A stretch of 64,000 nt of DNA. Origin: Beta vulgaris subsp. vulgaris (Eukaryota > Streptophyta > Magnoliopsida > Caryophyllales > Amaranthaceae). Positions 32,565 through 44,187 of the stretch are shown one piece after another. The notes beneath the pieces are model-generated. The model made no database searches, was not told the origin of the DNA, and saw only the letters and a program-made list of their open reading frames with translations. A program made the translations under genes and the position numbers. The DNA is taken from positions 20,008,825-20,072,824 of the forward strand of contig NC_079209.1 of the NCBI RefSeq assembly GCF_026745355.1, in the 5' to 3' direction. Numbering within the stretch: position 1 is the first letter of the stretch; each line of letters starts with the position of its first letter.

Positions 32565-34184
32565 GTGGAACTCATAATCAGCGACATATCCAAAGGTACG
32601 CAAACTAGATCTCAGTTAAGGAACTTTTGTGCATTTCATGCGTTCCTATCAATGATGGAACCAAGAAATCATGAAGAAGCCTTAACTGACTCTGATTGGA
32701 TTACTGCAATGCAAGCTGAATTAAATGAGTTTGAAAGAAACAAGGTATGGCATCTAGTTCCTTCATCTAAACAACAAAAAGTAATTGGCTTAAAATGGGT
32801 GTTTAGAAACAAACTAGATGAATATGGAACCATTGTAAGAAACAAAGCTAGACTTGTAGTAAAAGGTTATAATCAACAAGAAGGAATTGATTATGAAGAA
32901 ACCTTTGCTCCTGTAGCTAGATTAGAAGCCATTAGAATTTTAATTGGATTTGCTGCTTACATGGGATTTAAACTATATCAAATGGATGTTAAGTGTGCAT
33001 TTTTAAATGGCTCTCTAAACGAAGATGTATATGTTGAACAACCCCCTGGCTTTGAAAATAATAATCTCCCAAATCATGTCTACAAGCTTGATAAAGCTCT
33101 TTATGGGTTAAAACAAGCACCTAGATCATGGTATGAGAGATTATCAAAGTTCCTTTTAGAAAACAATTTTAAAAGAGGAAAGGTTGATAAAACCTTGTTC
33201 CTAAAATCTAAAGGAAATGATATTTTGCTTGTTCAAATATATGTTGATGACATCATCTTTGGAGCTACTAATGAAACATTGTGCAAAGAATTCTCAAGTC
33301 TCATGAGCAACGAATTTGAAATGAGTATGATGGGTGAGTTAAATTTCTTTCTTGGACTACAAATCAAACAAACTGAAAAGGGTATAATTGTTCACCAACA
33401 AAAATACATAAAGGAACTATTAAAGAAATATGGCCTCGAAAATTCAAAGATAAATCACACTCATATGGGAACTTCAACTAGATTAGATGAAGACTCCATA
33501 GGAACAAGTGTTGATCAAATAAAATATAGAGGAATGATTGGTTCACTTTTGTATCTAACTGCTAGTCGTCCAGACATAGCTTTCAGTGTTGGTTTGTGTG
33601 CTAGATTTCAAGCAAATCCAAAGGAGTCTCACCTCACTGCTGTGAAGAGAATTCTTAGATATCTTAAAGGAACAGATGATCTTGGACTCTACTATCCAAG
33701 AAGTGATACATTCGAACTAAAAGGATATGCAGATGCAGATTATGCTGGAGATCTTGTAAATAGGAAAAGCACCTCAGGTATGGCACAATTCCTTGGTCAT
33801 AGTTTAGTTTCTTGGAGTACCAAGAAACAAAACACAGTTGCTTTATCCACTGCTGAAGCAAAATATGTAGCAGCTGCTGCATGTTGCTCTCAAATGCTTT
33901 GGATAAAACAACAACTTAGTGACTATGGAATAAACTTTGAATGTGTTCCTATTTATTGTGAGAATACAAGTGCTATAAGTATATCTAAAGATCTAGTGCA
34001 TCATTCTAGAGTAATACATATATATATCAGACATCACTTTTTAAGAGAAAATGTTGAAAAAGGTTTGATTAAACTTGAGTTTTGTCAAAGAGACTATCAA
34101 ATTGCTGATATTCTAACTAAGCCTTTGCAAATGGATAGATATGAAAAATTAAGGCTTGAGTTAGGGTTAATAAAAATTAAGTGA
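32565..34184 (+). CDS. SIRE-like reverse transcriptase-RNase H (intact 539-codon frame)
   Basis: Longest open frame of the window. RVT_2 domain: [60 protein letters not shown] and [12 protein letters not shown], with the YVDD polymerase site at about residues 225-228. [20 protein letters not shown] marks the SIRE lineage. RNase [60 protein letters not shown] and [11 protein letters not shown]. It is uninterrupted, but the upstream gag-pol frame it needs is broken, so translation is doubtful. The ATG at 32565 is internal to the original polyprotein. Confidence 0.9.
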   Translation: MELIISDISKGTQTRSQLRNFCAFHAFLSMMEPRNHEEALTDSDWITAMQAELNEFERNKVWHLVPSSKQQKVIGLKWVFRNKLDEYGTIVRNKARLVVKGYNQQEGIDYEETFAPVARLEAIRILIGFAAYMGFKLYQMDVKCAFLNGSLNEDVYVEQPPGFENNNLPNHVYKLDKALYGLKQAPRSWYERLSKFLLENNFKRGKVDKTLFLKSKGNDILLVQIYVDDIIFGATNETLCKEFSSLMSNEFEMSMMGELNFFLGLQIKQTEKGIIVHQQKYIKELLKKYGLENSKINHTHMGTSTRLDEDSIGTSVDQIKYRGMIGSLLYLTASRPDIAFSVGLCARFQANPKESHLTAVKRILRYLKGTDDLGLYYPRSDTFELKGYADADYAGDLVNRKSTSGMAQFLGHSLVSWSTKKQNTVALSTAEAKYVAAAACCSQMLWIKQQLSDYGINFECVPIYCENTSAISISKDLVHHSRVIHIYIRHHFLRENVEKGLIKLEFCQRDYQIADILTKPLQMDRYEKLRLELGLIKIK

Positions 34185-34578
34185 TTGTTCCTATGTCATT
34201 CCCCCATGTTTGAATCAATTTGAGTGACTTTGTGTGTAAAAATAATTGTGTTTAATTGCCTAAGACCATTGCAAATTGGAATGTTGCAAGACATAAACAT
34301 GAATTCAAAGAAATTAAACAACTCACAAATGTCACATAATACTCCCTTTACTGTTCCTAAGGTTAAGAAACATGCATGATATGAAGGACATTGGTATGTA
34401 GCATTAGTTGTTCCTATAGCACAAGTTCCTTAGCATTTATTCTCTTTCAAAAATTAAAACTCATAAAAATCAGAAAAATCCGAAAAATCCCAAAATAGGG
34501 GGAATCAGATTTAATTAAATCTTGATTCTTAGTTATTATCTTTTTGTTTTTTTTCTTTTTATTTTTATTTGCTTTATT

Positions 34579-34642
34579 TTTTTCCCGCGTGTCATAATTA
34601 CTATTACATTTTTTTCCCGCGTGTCATAATTACTATTACATG
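34579..34642 (+). repeat. Tandem duplication of about 32 bp
   Basis: TTTTTTCCCGCGTGTCATAA followed by TTACTATTACA occurs twice in direct succession just before the extra 3' ORF of the SIRE-like element. Confidence 0.75.
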
Positions 34643-34665
34643 AGAAGACTCTAAATGGACTTGGT

Positions 34666-35562
34666 TTGTCTGTCCAAGAAGGAGTACTCACTCAAGGGAG
34701 AATGGCTCCAAGTTCCTCAAGTAAAAGAAAACTGCCTAAGCTTGATTTAGAAGAAGATAATGATGTTATCTTGGATGACCCTGTTCCTAAATCGGAGGAA
34801 CCGAAACCTAAGAGGCGCAAACACATTGCCATTAAGCCTAAATCTTCTGTTCCTCAGAGAGTGAGGAAGAGCACTCGTATAAAGATTGCTCAAGTTTATG
34901 TTCCTTCCAACAAGGACTCTCCATTAGTCCTTTCGGATAATGAGGAACAGGAACCCTCAATTCTCAAGGAACCTACTCCACCACCATCTCCTAAACTCTC
35001 TGTTCCTTTCACCAAATTGCCCTCCATTTCACCTTCATCCTTCTCTGTTCCTTCCAGTTTTGAGCAGTTGAAGGATGAAATAAAAGGCCCAAATCCTTTT
35101 TCTTCCACCTCCACAACTCTTCCACCCACACCACCATTCCTTCCTCCCATTTATCACCCTTCACCTTCTGTTTCTATTCCCGGAACAGATGAACCTTCCA
35201 TTCTAACTCCTCCAGTTCCTCCACAAAATCCACCATCTGCCTCAAGTTCCAAGGGTAAGGAACAAGACACTACGGATGATGCTAACTGGGTAAATGATGT
35301 TTGTCTTCCTGCTCAACATATGATCAAATTTTATAATCATCTTCATTGGACTTTGGATGCTAAAACTGATACAATGGTAAGTCTTATGAAGAGCTTGAGT
35401 GATACAGTGGTTGCGCAACAAAAGAAGATGGACTCTATGGCCCGTGCCTTGGAGGAGTTGAAGGAACAGGTTGGACTCAACCATGGGGTGGTGATGAAGA
35501 ATTTAGAGGATGTGGTAGAAGGACAAGTTGTAGAGGAGCACCATTCCCCTTCCCTTTCTTAG
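34666..35562 (+). CDS. Extra 3' ORF of the SIRE-like element (298 aa, unknown function)
   Basis: An intact frame between pol and the 3' LTR. Residues 17-70 are highly charged with KPKRRKH, a likely nuclear signal. Residues 90-200 are Pro/Ser-rich with many V-P dipeptides encoded by GTTCCT. The C-terminal third (residues 210-285) is a probable helix or coiled coil (LMKSLSDTVVAQQKKMDSMA, then RALEELKEQVGL). SIRE/Maximus elements often carry an ORF here, sometimes called env-like; I see no signal peptide or membrane segment, so an envelope role is not supported. That it stays open while gag and integrase are broken is notable. A Met at residue 13 (GRMAPSSSS) could be the true start. Confidence 0.75.
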   Translation: MSVQEGVLTQGRMAPSSSSKRKLPKLDLEEDNDVILDDPVPKSEEPKPKRRKHIAIKPKSSVPQRVRKSTRIKIAQVYVPSNKDSPLVLSDNEEQEPSILKEPTPPPSPKLSVPFTKLPSISPSSFSVPSSFEQLKDEIKGPNPFSSTSTTLPPTPPFLPPIYHPSPSVSIPGTDEPSILTPPVPPQNPPSASSSKGKEQDTTDDANWVNDVCLPAQHMIKFYNHLHWTLDAKTDTMVSLMKSLSDTVVAQQKKMDSMARALEELKEQVGLNHGVVMKNLEDVVEGQVVEEHHSPSLS

Positions 35563-36094
35563 TTTTTTTTTTGTTTTGTTGTTCCTGTTTCCTTAATCAA
35601 GGAACACACCTTTTGTTTAATCCTTTTTCTTTTCTTTCTTTGTTTTGTTATGGAACAAGTGCTATATAATCAATGACTTTTACTCCTATGTCTGTGTTTC
35701 GAATGACTTGCATAATTTCTTCCTTGGAATGGCTAGTATTATGTGATTGATGTTTGAGCCAGTTTACTCTTTGATTTTCTAACTTAACCACCAATGTGCT
35801 TGTATATTGGTCTTAAGGTGTTAAATCAATTCATCAATTCATGCAGAGTCTATTCTTTTTGAGGATGACAAAGGGGGAAAATGATTTAAGGAACAAACTG
35901 TACATAAACTTGAAAAAATTGAAAATTGAAAAAAATTAAAAAATGGATAAGGTAAATGAAAAATCAAAAATAGGCTATTCAGTTACTCACATAATTGTGT
36001 TTTATTTTTCATTTTCTTCTTTATGTTTTTGTCATTATCATTCACTTATATTATTTGTTATTTTCCTTAGTTTGTACCTTTGTTGTCATCATCA

Positions 36095-36107
36095 AAAAGG
36101 GGGAAAT
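36095..36107 (+). other. Polypurine tract of the SIRE-like element
   Basis: AAAAAGGGGGAAAT directly before the TGTTGAACCC start of the 3' LTR; primes plus-strand synthesis. Confidence 0.85.
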
Positions 36108-37458
36108 TGTTGAACCCTAGTTTTGATGATGACAAAGAAACAAAGATGCAAACTAAGTAGTGAACTAATGAGTTATTTAAGTGTATGGTGTTTAAGGTAT
36201 CAATGAAAGGAACTGGGAGAATACGAAGTCAAGGAAGAAGTCAAGAGAGGATTTCAAAGGCTAAGTAAAGAAGTTTCTAGCTGTTGATACTGGAGCAAGC
36301 ATTGGATCAAGAAGAATAGAAGCTAGGCGTTTTATTTTCTAGTTCCAATGTAAAGGAACAAAGAAAGAATGGTAAGGAACAGTGGCAGCATTATTTGAGA
36401 ATGAGAGTTTGTTCCTTTGTAAGGAACAAACTAAGTGGGACTAAATGAATATTTTAGAGGAACTTAGTTAATAAAAGGAACTAGACTTAGGCGTGCACAA
36501 TATTAACGGTTAAAATATATTTGAGTAAGTCATGCCCAAAATTATAGGAAATTAGTTATATCTAATTTCAAATGATAAAATCAGTTTTAAAAAGAAAATC
36601 TGTTTAAGAAAAAGATTTCATTTTTCGGAAAAATTAAGAAAATAAATATCCGGTTTTTAGAAAGAATTTGTTTAAAAATATTATTTTCTTAAAGATTAAA
36701 AATTCAGTTTTAAGATAAAAAGGTTTTTATAAAACTGATTTTCGGATAAAGCTCAAGGAACTCCTATTACTTAGGAGTAATGGCTAAAGTATATCCACGT
36801 TCATTTATAGTTCATGGGATCATGGGACATGATGTGAAACGTGTTCCTTAGGGAAGGAACATCATGGGTTAATGGACTAAACATGTACTCTAGTTTTAAT
36901 CCCACGTTCTTCATGATTAACACTATAAATATGAAGTCTAGATAAGTTCCAAATGTGTCTGACTAAGTAATTAAGTGAGTTTAACTAATTAAGTGTCAGT
37001 GCCTTCATTCTCTCATAATAGCCATTTGTTCTTTGCCTTCTTACTCTAATTCCACTAAGCTTATTTCGATCAATTGTATTTTGGTTTTTGGGGGTAAGGG
37101 AAGGGAGAGGCTTTGAGTGAAGCTTGTATGTGTGAGAAAACTTCGAGTGAAGTTGAGAGGAACTGCTGTTAAGGGAACAGTGGCTCAGGAACTTGAGTTT
37201 AGGAGCTCAAGGTGTGGCTCGAGTTAGAATTAGGTTATAACAAAGTTGTTTGGTCTAATTAGTGAAAGTGTTGAGTTTAAAATCCCTAGTGGTCGAGGTT
37301 GTTTCTTCTTGTTGGGCCCAAGAAGTTTTTCCTCGTAAAAATCCCTTGTGTTCCTCTAGCTTGTTTATTCGTTTAAGTTTTAATTTCCGCAAAAAGTTAC
37401 GTTTATTTCTACACCTACAATTCAACCCCCCTCTTGTAGTGTTCCTAGGGAAATAACA
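36108..37458 (+). repeat. 3' LTR of the SIRE-like element
   Basis: Matches 27723-29068 from TGTTGAACCC to AAATAACA, with scattered small indels. Confidence 0.9.
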
Positions 37459-38220
37459 CCCTCTAAGTTACTTGAGTCCTCTCTCGAATGGTCCTCAAGA
37501 ATAATCACTTAATCAATCAACTAAATCCTCTCTCGAATGGTCTTTAGTCAATTGATCACGAGATTCAATAAGTTCGGAAAATCCCTAATAAAGGATCCCC
37601 TTAATTTCTACCCAATATCTTGGGCTAGAAATTAAGTTGATTCTTGGGGATGATAAAAGAGTTCAAGATTCGATTAAAGAACATTTGAAATCAAAATACC
37701 AAAGTATAAATGTGATCTATATATCCTAAGGTTTCACAAAACACCAAGATCAATGCATGAACTTCTCTAAATATCACAATCACATCAACAACACATTTAA
37801 AACCCTAATTCATACTTTCACCTTAACCTAGATTATGAAACTACTCACTAATCATCGAGTTAAAGCAATTAAACAATAAATCTATGACTAATCTAAGGCT
37901 AAACATGATTAAGTAATGATTAAACTAATGTAAATCGCAATCATGGGACTAAGAGAATAAAGATCTAGAATAATCTAAGAACAAAAACGAACACCAGAAG
38001 AATGAATTAAAAACTGAAACTTTGAATTAAGATGAACGAGAAGTACCTTCAATATCAATGGAATCACAAACTAGGATCACTAATCTCAATTACCAATGAA
38101 AACTCAAGTGTTTTTCTCTCTAATACAAAACCCTAGAATGTTATGTAAAAACTAGAATAAAACGTAACTCTAAAACTAAAACAAAACTCATTTAATGAAG
38201 TGAAGGATTTTTTTTCGGAC

Positions 38221-38420
38221 TCGCATGGTGCGGGTGCACCATGAGAAGGTGCGGGCGCACCACATGTCAGGTGTGGGCACACCACATGTCAGGTGCAGGC
38301 GCACCTATGTCTTCTGTCTCAACTGAAATCTTCCGTCATAATGTGCGGGCGCACAGGTAGCTGGTGCGGGCGCACAGGTAGCTGGTGCGGGCGCACCAGA
38401 CACAGGTATGGGCGCACCTT
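38221..38420. repeat. GC-rich minisatellite in the solo LTR
   Basis: Imperfect tandem copies of GGTGCGGGCGCACC with spacers such as ACATGTCA and AGGTAGCT. Each core is nearly self-complementary, so runs of hairpins are possible. It is set in AT-rich DNA. Confidence 0.75.
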
Positions 38421-38742
38421 CGTGTGCGGGGGAACTCTAGGCGCATCTCATGGCCTCTCACATCCTCTAGCTTGTTTCTTTAAGCCATGTCTCGCATTAC
38501 TCGGCCCCGAAAAGGGCCATACCTGCAATTAAAACACGAGCAAACATAGTGAAATGCATATGTGCTAGAAATTCGATCAAAATAGATCAAAAATCTAGCA
38601 AAATGTCACTATGATCAAGTATGGTCAAGTGCATGAAATAGAAGGGAAAAGTGAGGAGAAAGAGGGAAGAAAAGGGAAAAAGGGAACCAAAACAAGCCAA
38701 AAGGAAGCCATAAAGTGCGTTAGGAACGCACTTATCAACATG

Positions 38743-40455
38743 ACACCTGATCTTAGCCATTTTGAATCTAGATAGGTAGTCTTCTACAGACTCTCCTAAC
38801 TTTTATTGGTTTTTGGCCAGATCACTTACAGTCAGTCTAGGCTCAGTGCGTCCAAAATGATTTGTAAATTGCACTTGCATTTCATGCCATGAATGGATAG
38901 AATTTGGTGGTAAATTTGTGTACCACCAAAAAGATGTCTCTGTTAGAGACAGGGAAAACATTCTTAATTTTAAAAACTTATTATCAACTGCTTCCCTACA
39001 TTGACAATTGAACCTAACTAAATGGTCCTTAGCTAATACTTTATCATTGCCTGAGAATAAAGTAAAGTCAGGTATTTTAAATGTCCTAGGAAATGGGTTG
39101 TTCTATCAATCCATTCAGGATAAGGCTTTTGACCTATCTGCCTATGACCTTTCCTAGAGTTATCTTCTACTAGTCTTTGGACTAGTCCCTCAACTTGTGC
39201 TGCTAAGGGATCCTGATTTCTCCCCGAATATCCCATATTACCATTCCCAATGCCTCCTGTTTGATCATACATAGGTCTGGGATTAGGTGTGAAAGGTTGA
39301 TTTTGAGAACCTCCCATAGGAACCTCCTGACGATGCACACAGTTAGGATTGGTTATTCCTTACGCCATTTGTGGGTATTCCATCCTGATAAGCACTAGTT
39401 GCTTGAGCAAGTGGAGCCTGGTTCTGACCATAGCTTGGAGCATTCCCATAATGAGACGTCCCAATGATAGGTAGTTGGTAAAGCATATAAGTAGAGGGTG
39501 AAGAAGGATTCCCAGCTATAGTTGGTTGATTAGGAGACATATATGCGTTAGGTATACTATTGTTGTTTGCAACAAAGGTACCTTGCCTCTGTCCTCCATG
39601 GGATGGTCCAAATTGGTGTGTGTTGTCACCAAAGTGTCCACCACCCATGGAAAATGAAGGTTGGTGACGTCATGACCCCTGGTGCCAGCATGGCTCCACG
39701 CCCGCTGCCATTCCATCACTTCTCCTAAAGTTTTCATGATTATTCTCTCCAAGGCTCAAGGGAATTTTCCTTGTTTGGTGCTCATGGGAGGAAGTTTGTG
39801 GATCATTTGAGACCATGTCATCTCTATTTTCAATATGGGAAAAATGTACCCTTGGTGGGTAAGCTATTGGAAAATCTGACGTTATGCCACGATCTTCTTG
39901 TGTTCTATTTAGTGGGACCTCTTCTAAAACCTTAAGTAGTTTCTCATTTAGCTGATAGTGTTTTTCAACTAGCGGTTCTAAGGGAGTAACTACTTCAGTA
40001 GAAAGAGACGTTGACATTGCCGTAAAAGTTGCACTCATAGTATCATTGATATCTACAAGTATTCGGTGAATTTGCCTAGATTTGATCCCTCTATTCTCCT
40101 CACTTATCTTTTGAAGGATATCAATGCAGACTTTGGTTAACTCATGGGCTAGAGTTCTGTAGCTAGAATCAAACTGTTGTCTTTTACTCTCTCCGGCTTC
40201 CAATCATAATTGTTTTATTATATCCGTGAATTTTTCTTACAATTGATGTACAAATCCACGACCAGTGCTGCTTGGAGATGAAACTTCCCTTTTAGGAGTT
40301 TCTCCATTTGATTCTCCTAGGACATGATGATTTGGTTCACCACTATCCTCTGGTACCCTAGTCTTTGAAGGTATTGAATCATTATTTTCCATGTTTCGGG
40401 AGGTTGATTCAACTTTAGGACCTTCGCTATTCATTCGAGAACGTATATCCAACAT
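38743..40455 (-). pseudogene. Tat-like gag, N-terminal part
   Basis: Minus-strand frames in sequence: 40455-40237 (MLDIRSRMNSEGPKVESTSR), 40203-39670 (GESKRQQFDSSYRTLAHELT, helical), 39648-39343 and 39338-39033 (Gly/Asn/Pro/Gln-rich, then AAQVEGLVQRLVEDNSRKGH), and 39060-38743 leading into the capsid. It precedes the gag part at 27355-26338. Several frame changes show decay. The first ATG at 40455 is about 4.9 kb right of the LTR only because the LINE-C insertion lies between, so the original leader was about 90-100 bp. Confidence 0.6.
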
Positions 40456-40491
40456 TTAAAGAAAAATAATAATGGTTGTTTTAAACTGTTA

Positions 40492-40504
40492 AATTGTAGA
40501 AGTT
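40492..40504. repeat. Left TSD of LINE-C
   Basis: AATTGTAGAAGTT, exactly repeated at 45339-45351. Confidence 0.9.
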
Positions 40505-40746
40505 TTTTTTTTTTTTTTTTTTTGGAAGATAAGTAAAATTCATTAGCTCAACCATCACAAAGCACAACCTAAAGCTAGCCTATCAAGCCAGCAACAAGCT
40601 ACAGTTGGACATGCCCAACATTACAGATTTTGGATCCATCTCCTATCTCTCTCTTTGACTTTATCACTAAGGATCTGAGTAATACGAAGCTTTACATTCA
40701 TTTTAATTTCATGTACTGCCTTGTTAACAGTCATTAGAACCTGCTC

Positions 40747-41893
40747 CTAATAAGCAGAGTTTTTATTCCTCCAAATTGAATACACAGTAGCAGCTATAGC
40801 TGACAGTAGGACCATTTTCCTAGTCCTGTTTCCTGTGTATCCACTTCTAGCCCATCTGCATAGCTGGACCAGATTCCTTGGTCTCCATGTAACCCCTAAC
40901 CACTGCATAACCTGTGAGATACATAGGTCACTGAACCTACACTCAAATAACAAATGAGCTACAGTCTCTTGTTGCTGCTGGCACAGTAGACATTGATCAT
41001 CCTCACATACATTTATCATTTTGAGTCGATGTCTAGTCTTCAATCTATTTTGAATGGCAAGCCACATAATAAGTCTATGTTTAGGAATGGAGTATCTATT
41101 CCAAACATATCTAGCCCAGTTAACAGGTCTGCTTCCACTCAGTAAGGTCTGATAGTGTTGCTTTATGCTGAACTGCCCATTCATGAGCCATTGCCCTCCA
41201 TTATTCTTCTCATTCATCATATTCTTTGCTTGACACACATATTTCCATGACCAGCTTGTATGGGCAGGGGCTGTATAGTTCTCCCAATTTGCATCTTTGA
41301 TATAAATGCGATGCACCCATTTAACCCAAAGATTGTCTTGCTTTTGAGCAACACCCCAGGCAAGCTTACAGAGTGCTATCATATTCCATAGTCCAGTGTC
41401 CCTAAAACCCAAACTACCTTCTTTTTTGTTTCTACAAAGCTTATCCCAAGCAATTGCTCCAGGTCTTGTGTCATTGTGAGTGCCAGACCACAAAAAGCAT
41501 CTGCATATTGAGTTCACCTCTTTCAGGACACTCTTAGGTATAATGAAGAGCTGCCCCCAATATGTGTGTATACTCATGAGAACACTATTAACTAGTTGGC
41601 ATCTAGCTGCAAAAGACAAGTGTCTAGTTCCCCACACCCTTATCCTGATAACCATCTTCTCAACTAGGCTTTGACAGTCTTTAGCCTTCAACTTTGAAGT
41701 AGATATAGGCACTCCAAGGTATGTAAAAGGAGCTTCCCAACTTTAACCCACTGAGCTCAGCAACTCTTTGAATATCATTCTGAGTCATGCAGTGAAATAA
41801 ATCTCTGACTTCTGCTTGTTGACCTCCAAACCTGATGTGTGAGAAAATAGTTGGAAGCCTTGTAATAACATATAGATGGATTTCACTCACCAT
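40747..41893 (-). pseudogene. LINE-C ORF2 C-terminal part (zf-RVT)
   Basis: The frame 41712-40747 (321 codons) begins MPISTSKLKAKDCQSLVEKM and includes YWGQLFIIPKSVLKEVNSIC (thumb/connection region), then CLLCQQQQETVAHLLFECRF, the zf-RVT zinc site, and ends WRNKNSAY. The bridging frame 41893-41681 is in a different register, so frameshifts lie near 41885 and 41700. It belongs with the RT part upstream. Confidence 0.9.
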
Positions 41894-42770
41894 GACAGAA
41901 CATCAATAAGTCATCTGCAAAACACAGATGCTTAAGGTGCATACTTTTGCATTGTGAGTGAAATTTAAAGCCATCTAATACCTCCACATATGAGAGAATC
42001 CTGTCAAGGTAGGCCATACAAAGAGCAAAAAGCAGAGGGGACATTGGGTCACCTTGCCTGATGCCCCTCTGTGCTTCAAAGAACCCAGTAGGGACCCCAT
42101 TAACCATAATGGAAAACCTAGGAGTTCTAACACACACCATAACCATTTCAATAAACTTCCTAGGGAATCCCACCCCCTCTAGCATTTGCTGTATAAAATC
42201 CCAACTGACAGAATCATAAGCTTTTTTTAAGTCCAACTTCATCATGCAACCAGCTTTCATGTTTTTCCTATTGTAGTGCTTCACCAAATCTTGACAAATC
42301 AAGACATTATGAAGTATGCTTCTACCAGATATGAAGGCCCACCGATTACTGGATACAATTTCAGGAAGTACACTATTCATTCTCTCACTGAGCAGTTTAG
42401 TGATACACTTGTAGAGCATAGTACAGCAGGCAATAAGGCGATATTCACTTACATTCTCAGGAACTTTAACCTTTGGGATCAAGGTTAAAGTTGTCACATT
42501 AATAACTTTCAGCAGTTTTCCAGTTTTAAAAAAATCAAGCACAGCTTCACTGATTTCCTCACCAATCACTTCCCAGCAGTGCTTGAAGAAGCAGCTGTTC
42601 AAACCATCAATTCCTGGTGCCTTATCATTAGGAATACTAAACATCACTCTTTTTACATCCTCCTTAGTGAATTCAGCAAGCAGCACGCTAGAGTGAGCTT
42701 CAGTGATCAGTTTACCCTTTTTAACAATATCATCCATCACCTTCTTCTGTTGTTCAACCCCTTTGAACAA
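41883..42770 (-). pseudogene. LINE-C ORF2 reverse transcriptase
   Basis: Frame 42770-41883. Motifs in order: DKAPGIDGLNSCFFKHCWEV, LTLIPKVKVPENVSEYRLIA, MKLDLKKAYDSVSWDFIQQM, AQRGIRQGDPMSPLLFALCM and the catalytic block LKHLCFADDLLMF. All match plant L1 RT. It is in frame with the endonuclease ORF above, separated by a single stop codon at 42795-42797. Confidence 0.95.
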
Positions 42771-42794
42771 GTTTTTGTAGAAATTAACAAACGC

Positions 42795-43988
42795 TTATTC
42801 CACCTGAATTTTTTTAGTCAACCAGTTTCCTTCCATGTCATGTATGGCATGAATTCTGTTGTGTCTTCTTCTAGCTTTGAGAGCTTGATAGAAAACTTTT
42901 GAGTTTTCATCACCACATTTTAACCATTTGAGCTTTGCTTGTTGCTGGAGCATTGAGTTGAGCATTTTTTGAGCCTGTTTGTAAGTAGCCTGAGCCTCCT
43001 TTTCTGCATTACAATAGCTAATATCCCTGGGGTTCTCATGCATTGCATTTTGAACAGCCACCATTTTTGATCTTGCACTGTTAACAGCAATTTCAGCATC
43101 CGTCCAGCCCTTATTTCTCATCCTTCTAATAGCTATTTTTATGTTCCTCAATTTTTGAACCACTCTATACATAACACACCCAGACACATGCATTTCCCAT
43201 TCCTTTCTAACAATCACAAGCAACTCATCATAGTGACACCAGTAATTATAGAATCTGAATGGTTTCTTAAGGCTTACATCAGGGTATACACACACCAGCA
43301 TAGGTGTATGATCAAAGTCACCCTCAGGAAGAATATGGGCCTCTGCACTATCATATTTATCCATCCACATCTGGTTAGCAAGCACCCTGTCAATTCTAGA
43401 TAACACTCTGTGATCACCCTCCTGTTTATTACTCCACGTGTAATATCTTCCGGTAGCTTTAATATCACTAAGTTGGCATTCATTCATGCAGTCTAGCATT
43501 GGAGTAAGCTCAGACCTTCTCACAATGCCACCAATTCTATCATCAGATAGACTAATAGCATTAAAATCTCCTAGGACTAACCAAGCACCCACCCTCCCTT
43601 GGTGTATTTGCTTTAGTCCGGACCACAAATGACTCCTACTTTGTTGGTCATTAAATCCATACACAAAGGTACAATCAAATCCAGCAGCCCCTGTCTTAGG
43701 TTGAACCCAGCAGTGGATAAATTGGCTATTCACAGCCTTAATATCAACATTAAAGGCATTAGGACACCAGCCTATTATGATTCTCCCATTTTCATGACAA
43801 CTCAGATTGTGAGTGAAACACCACCCACTACAAACATTCATATACATACTACCAAGATTCTTCACTTTTATTCTAGTTTCTAGAAGGCTAAAGAGCTTAA
43901 TGTTGTGAGAGTCTATGAACTTTCTCACTTCATTCTGTTTATTTCTGCTATTTAGCCCTCTAACGTTCCATGCCAAGATACTATCCAT
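42795..43988 (-). pseudogene. LINE-C ORF2 endonuclease domain
   Basis: Frame of 397 codons starting MDSILAWNVRGLNSRNKQNE. Endonuclease motifs: LLETRIK (Glu), WLVLGDFNAISLSDDRIGG, LSRIDRVLANQMW and EGDFDHTPMLV, which has D-H-T instead of the commoner S-D-H. A coiled linker with GWTDAEIAVNSARSK and LKWLKCGDENSKVFYQALKA leads towards RT. It ends at a premature stop; downstream RT codons are in the same frame. Confidence 0.9.
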
Positions 43989-44187
43989 CTTGAGTAGGGG
44001 TTATCACCCCCTGGCCTTTATCTACCAAATGCATCCCTGTATCATCAGCATCATTCTTTCTTTTATCCAACTCCACATCCTGCACTTCATCAACACCATT
44101 CCTTTCCTTCATAGGGTTCTCTGCCTCCTCATTCAATACATGGAATGAGTTATGTGTTTGTATCACAGGAGCTACTTGCTGCACAGG

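Larger units (their letters stand above)
27723..37458 (+). mobile_element. SIRE/Maximus-like Ty1/copia retrotransposon, 9.7 kb
   Basis: Complete structure: 1,346 bp 5' LTR (27723-29068), PBS, gag, protease, integrase, RT-RNase H, an extra 3' ORF, polypurine tract AAAAAGGGGGAAAT and a 1,351 bp 3' LTR (36108-37458), flanked by CCCTC. Integrase precedes RT, which fixes it as copia, and [20 protein letters not shown] is the SIRE-lineage RT signature. Gag and integrase carry frameshifts and stops, so it is not autonomous now. The LTRs differ by a few percent in small indels, including a 27-30 bp gap near 28690/37098, so the insertion is not new. Confidence 0.9.
27361..38737 (-). mobile_element. 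Tat/Athila-type solo LTR, split by the SIRE-like element
   Basis: Read on the minus strand it starts TGATAAGTGCGTTCCTAACG at 38737 and ends CCCTTTATCA at 27361, flanked by ACATG duplications. Its own sequence is 27361-27722 plus 37464-38737, about 1.6 kb. CCTGTGGATCGACCC near its 3' end (rc of about 27466-27480) is usual for these LTRs. No internal region remains, so the element was reduced to a solo LTR by recombination. A GC-rich minisatellite (38221-38420) lies near the 5' side. Confidence 0.8.

Noticed and set aside
34666..35562. Viral envelope gene in the SIRE-like element
   Set aside because: Position fits so-called env-like ORFs, but there is no signal peptide, cleavage site or membrane anchor; described as unknown instead.
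38221..38420. CRISPR-like regularly spaced repeats
   Set aside because: Units are contiguous and degenerate in a plant LTR; no unique spacers and no bacterial context.
43155..43403. Plus-strand frames opposite LINE-C (also 43629-43883, 43915-44148, 44152-44400)
   Set aside because: Shadows of the well-supported minus-strand LINE ORFs.
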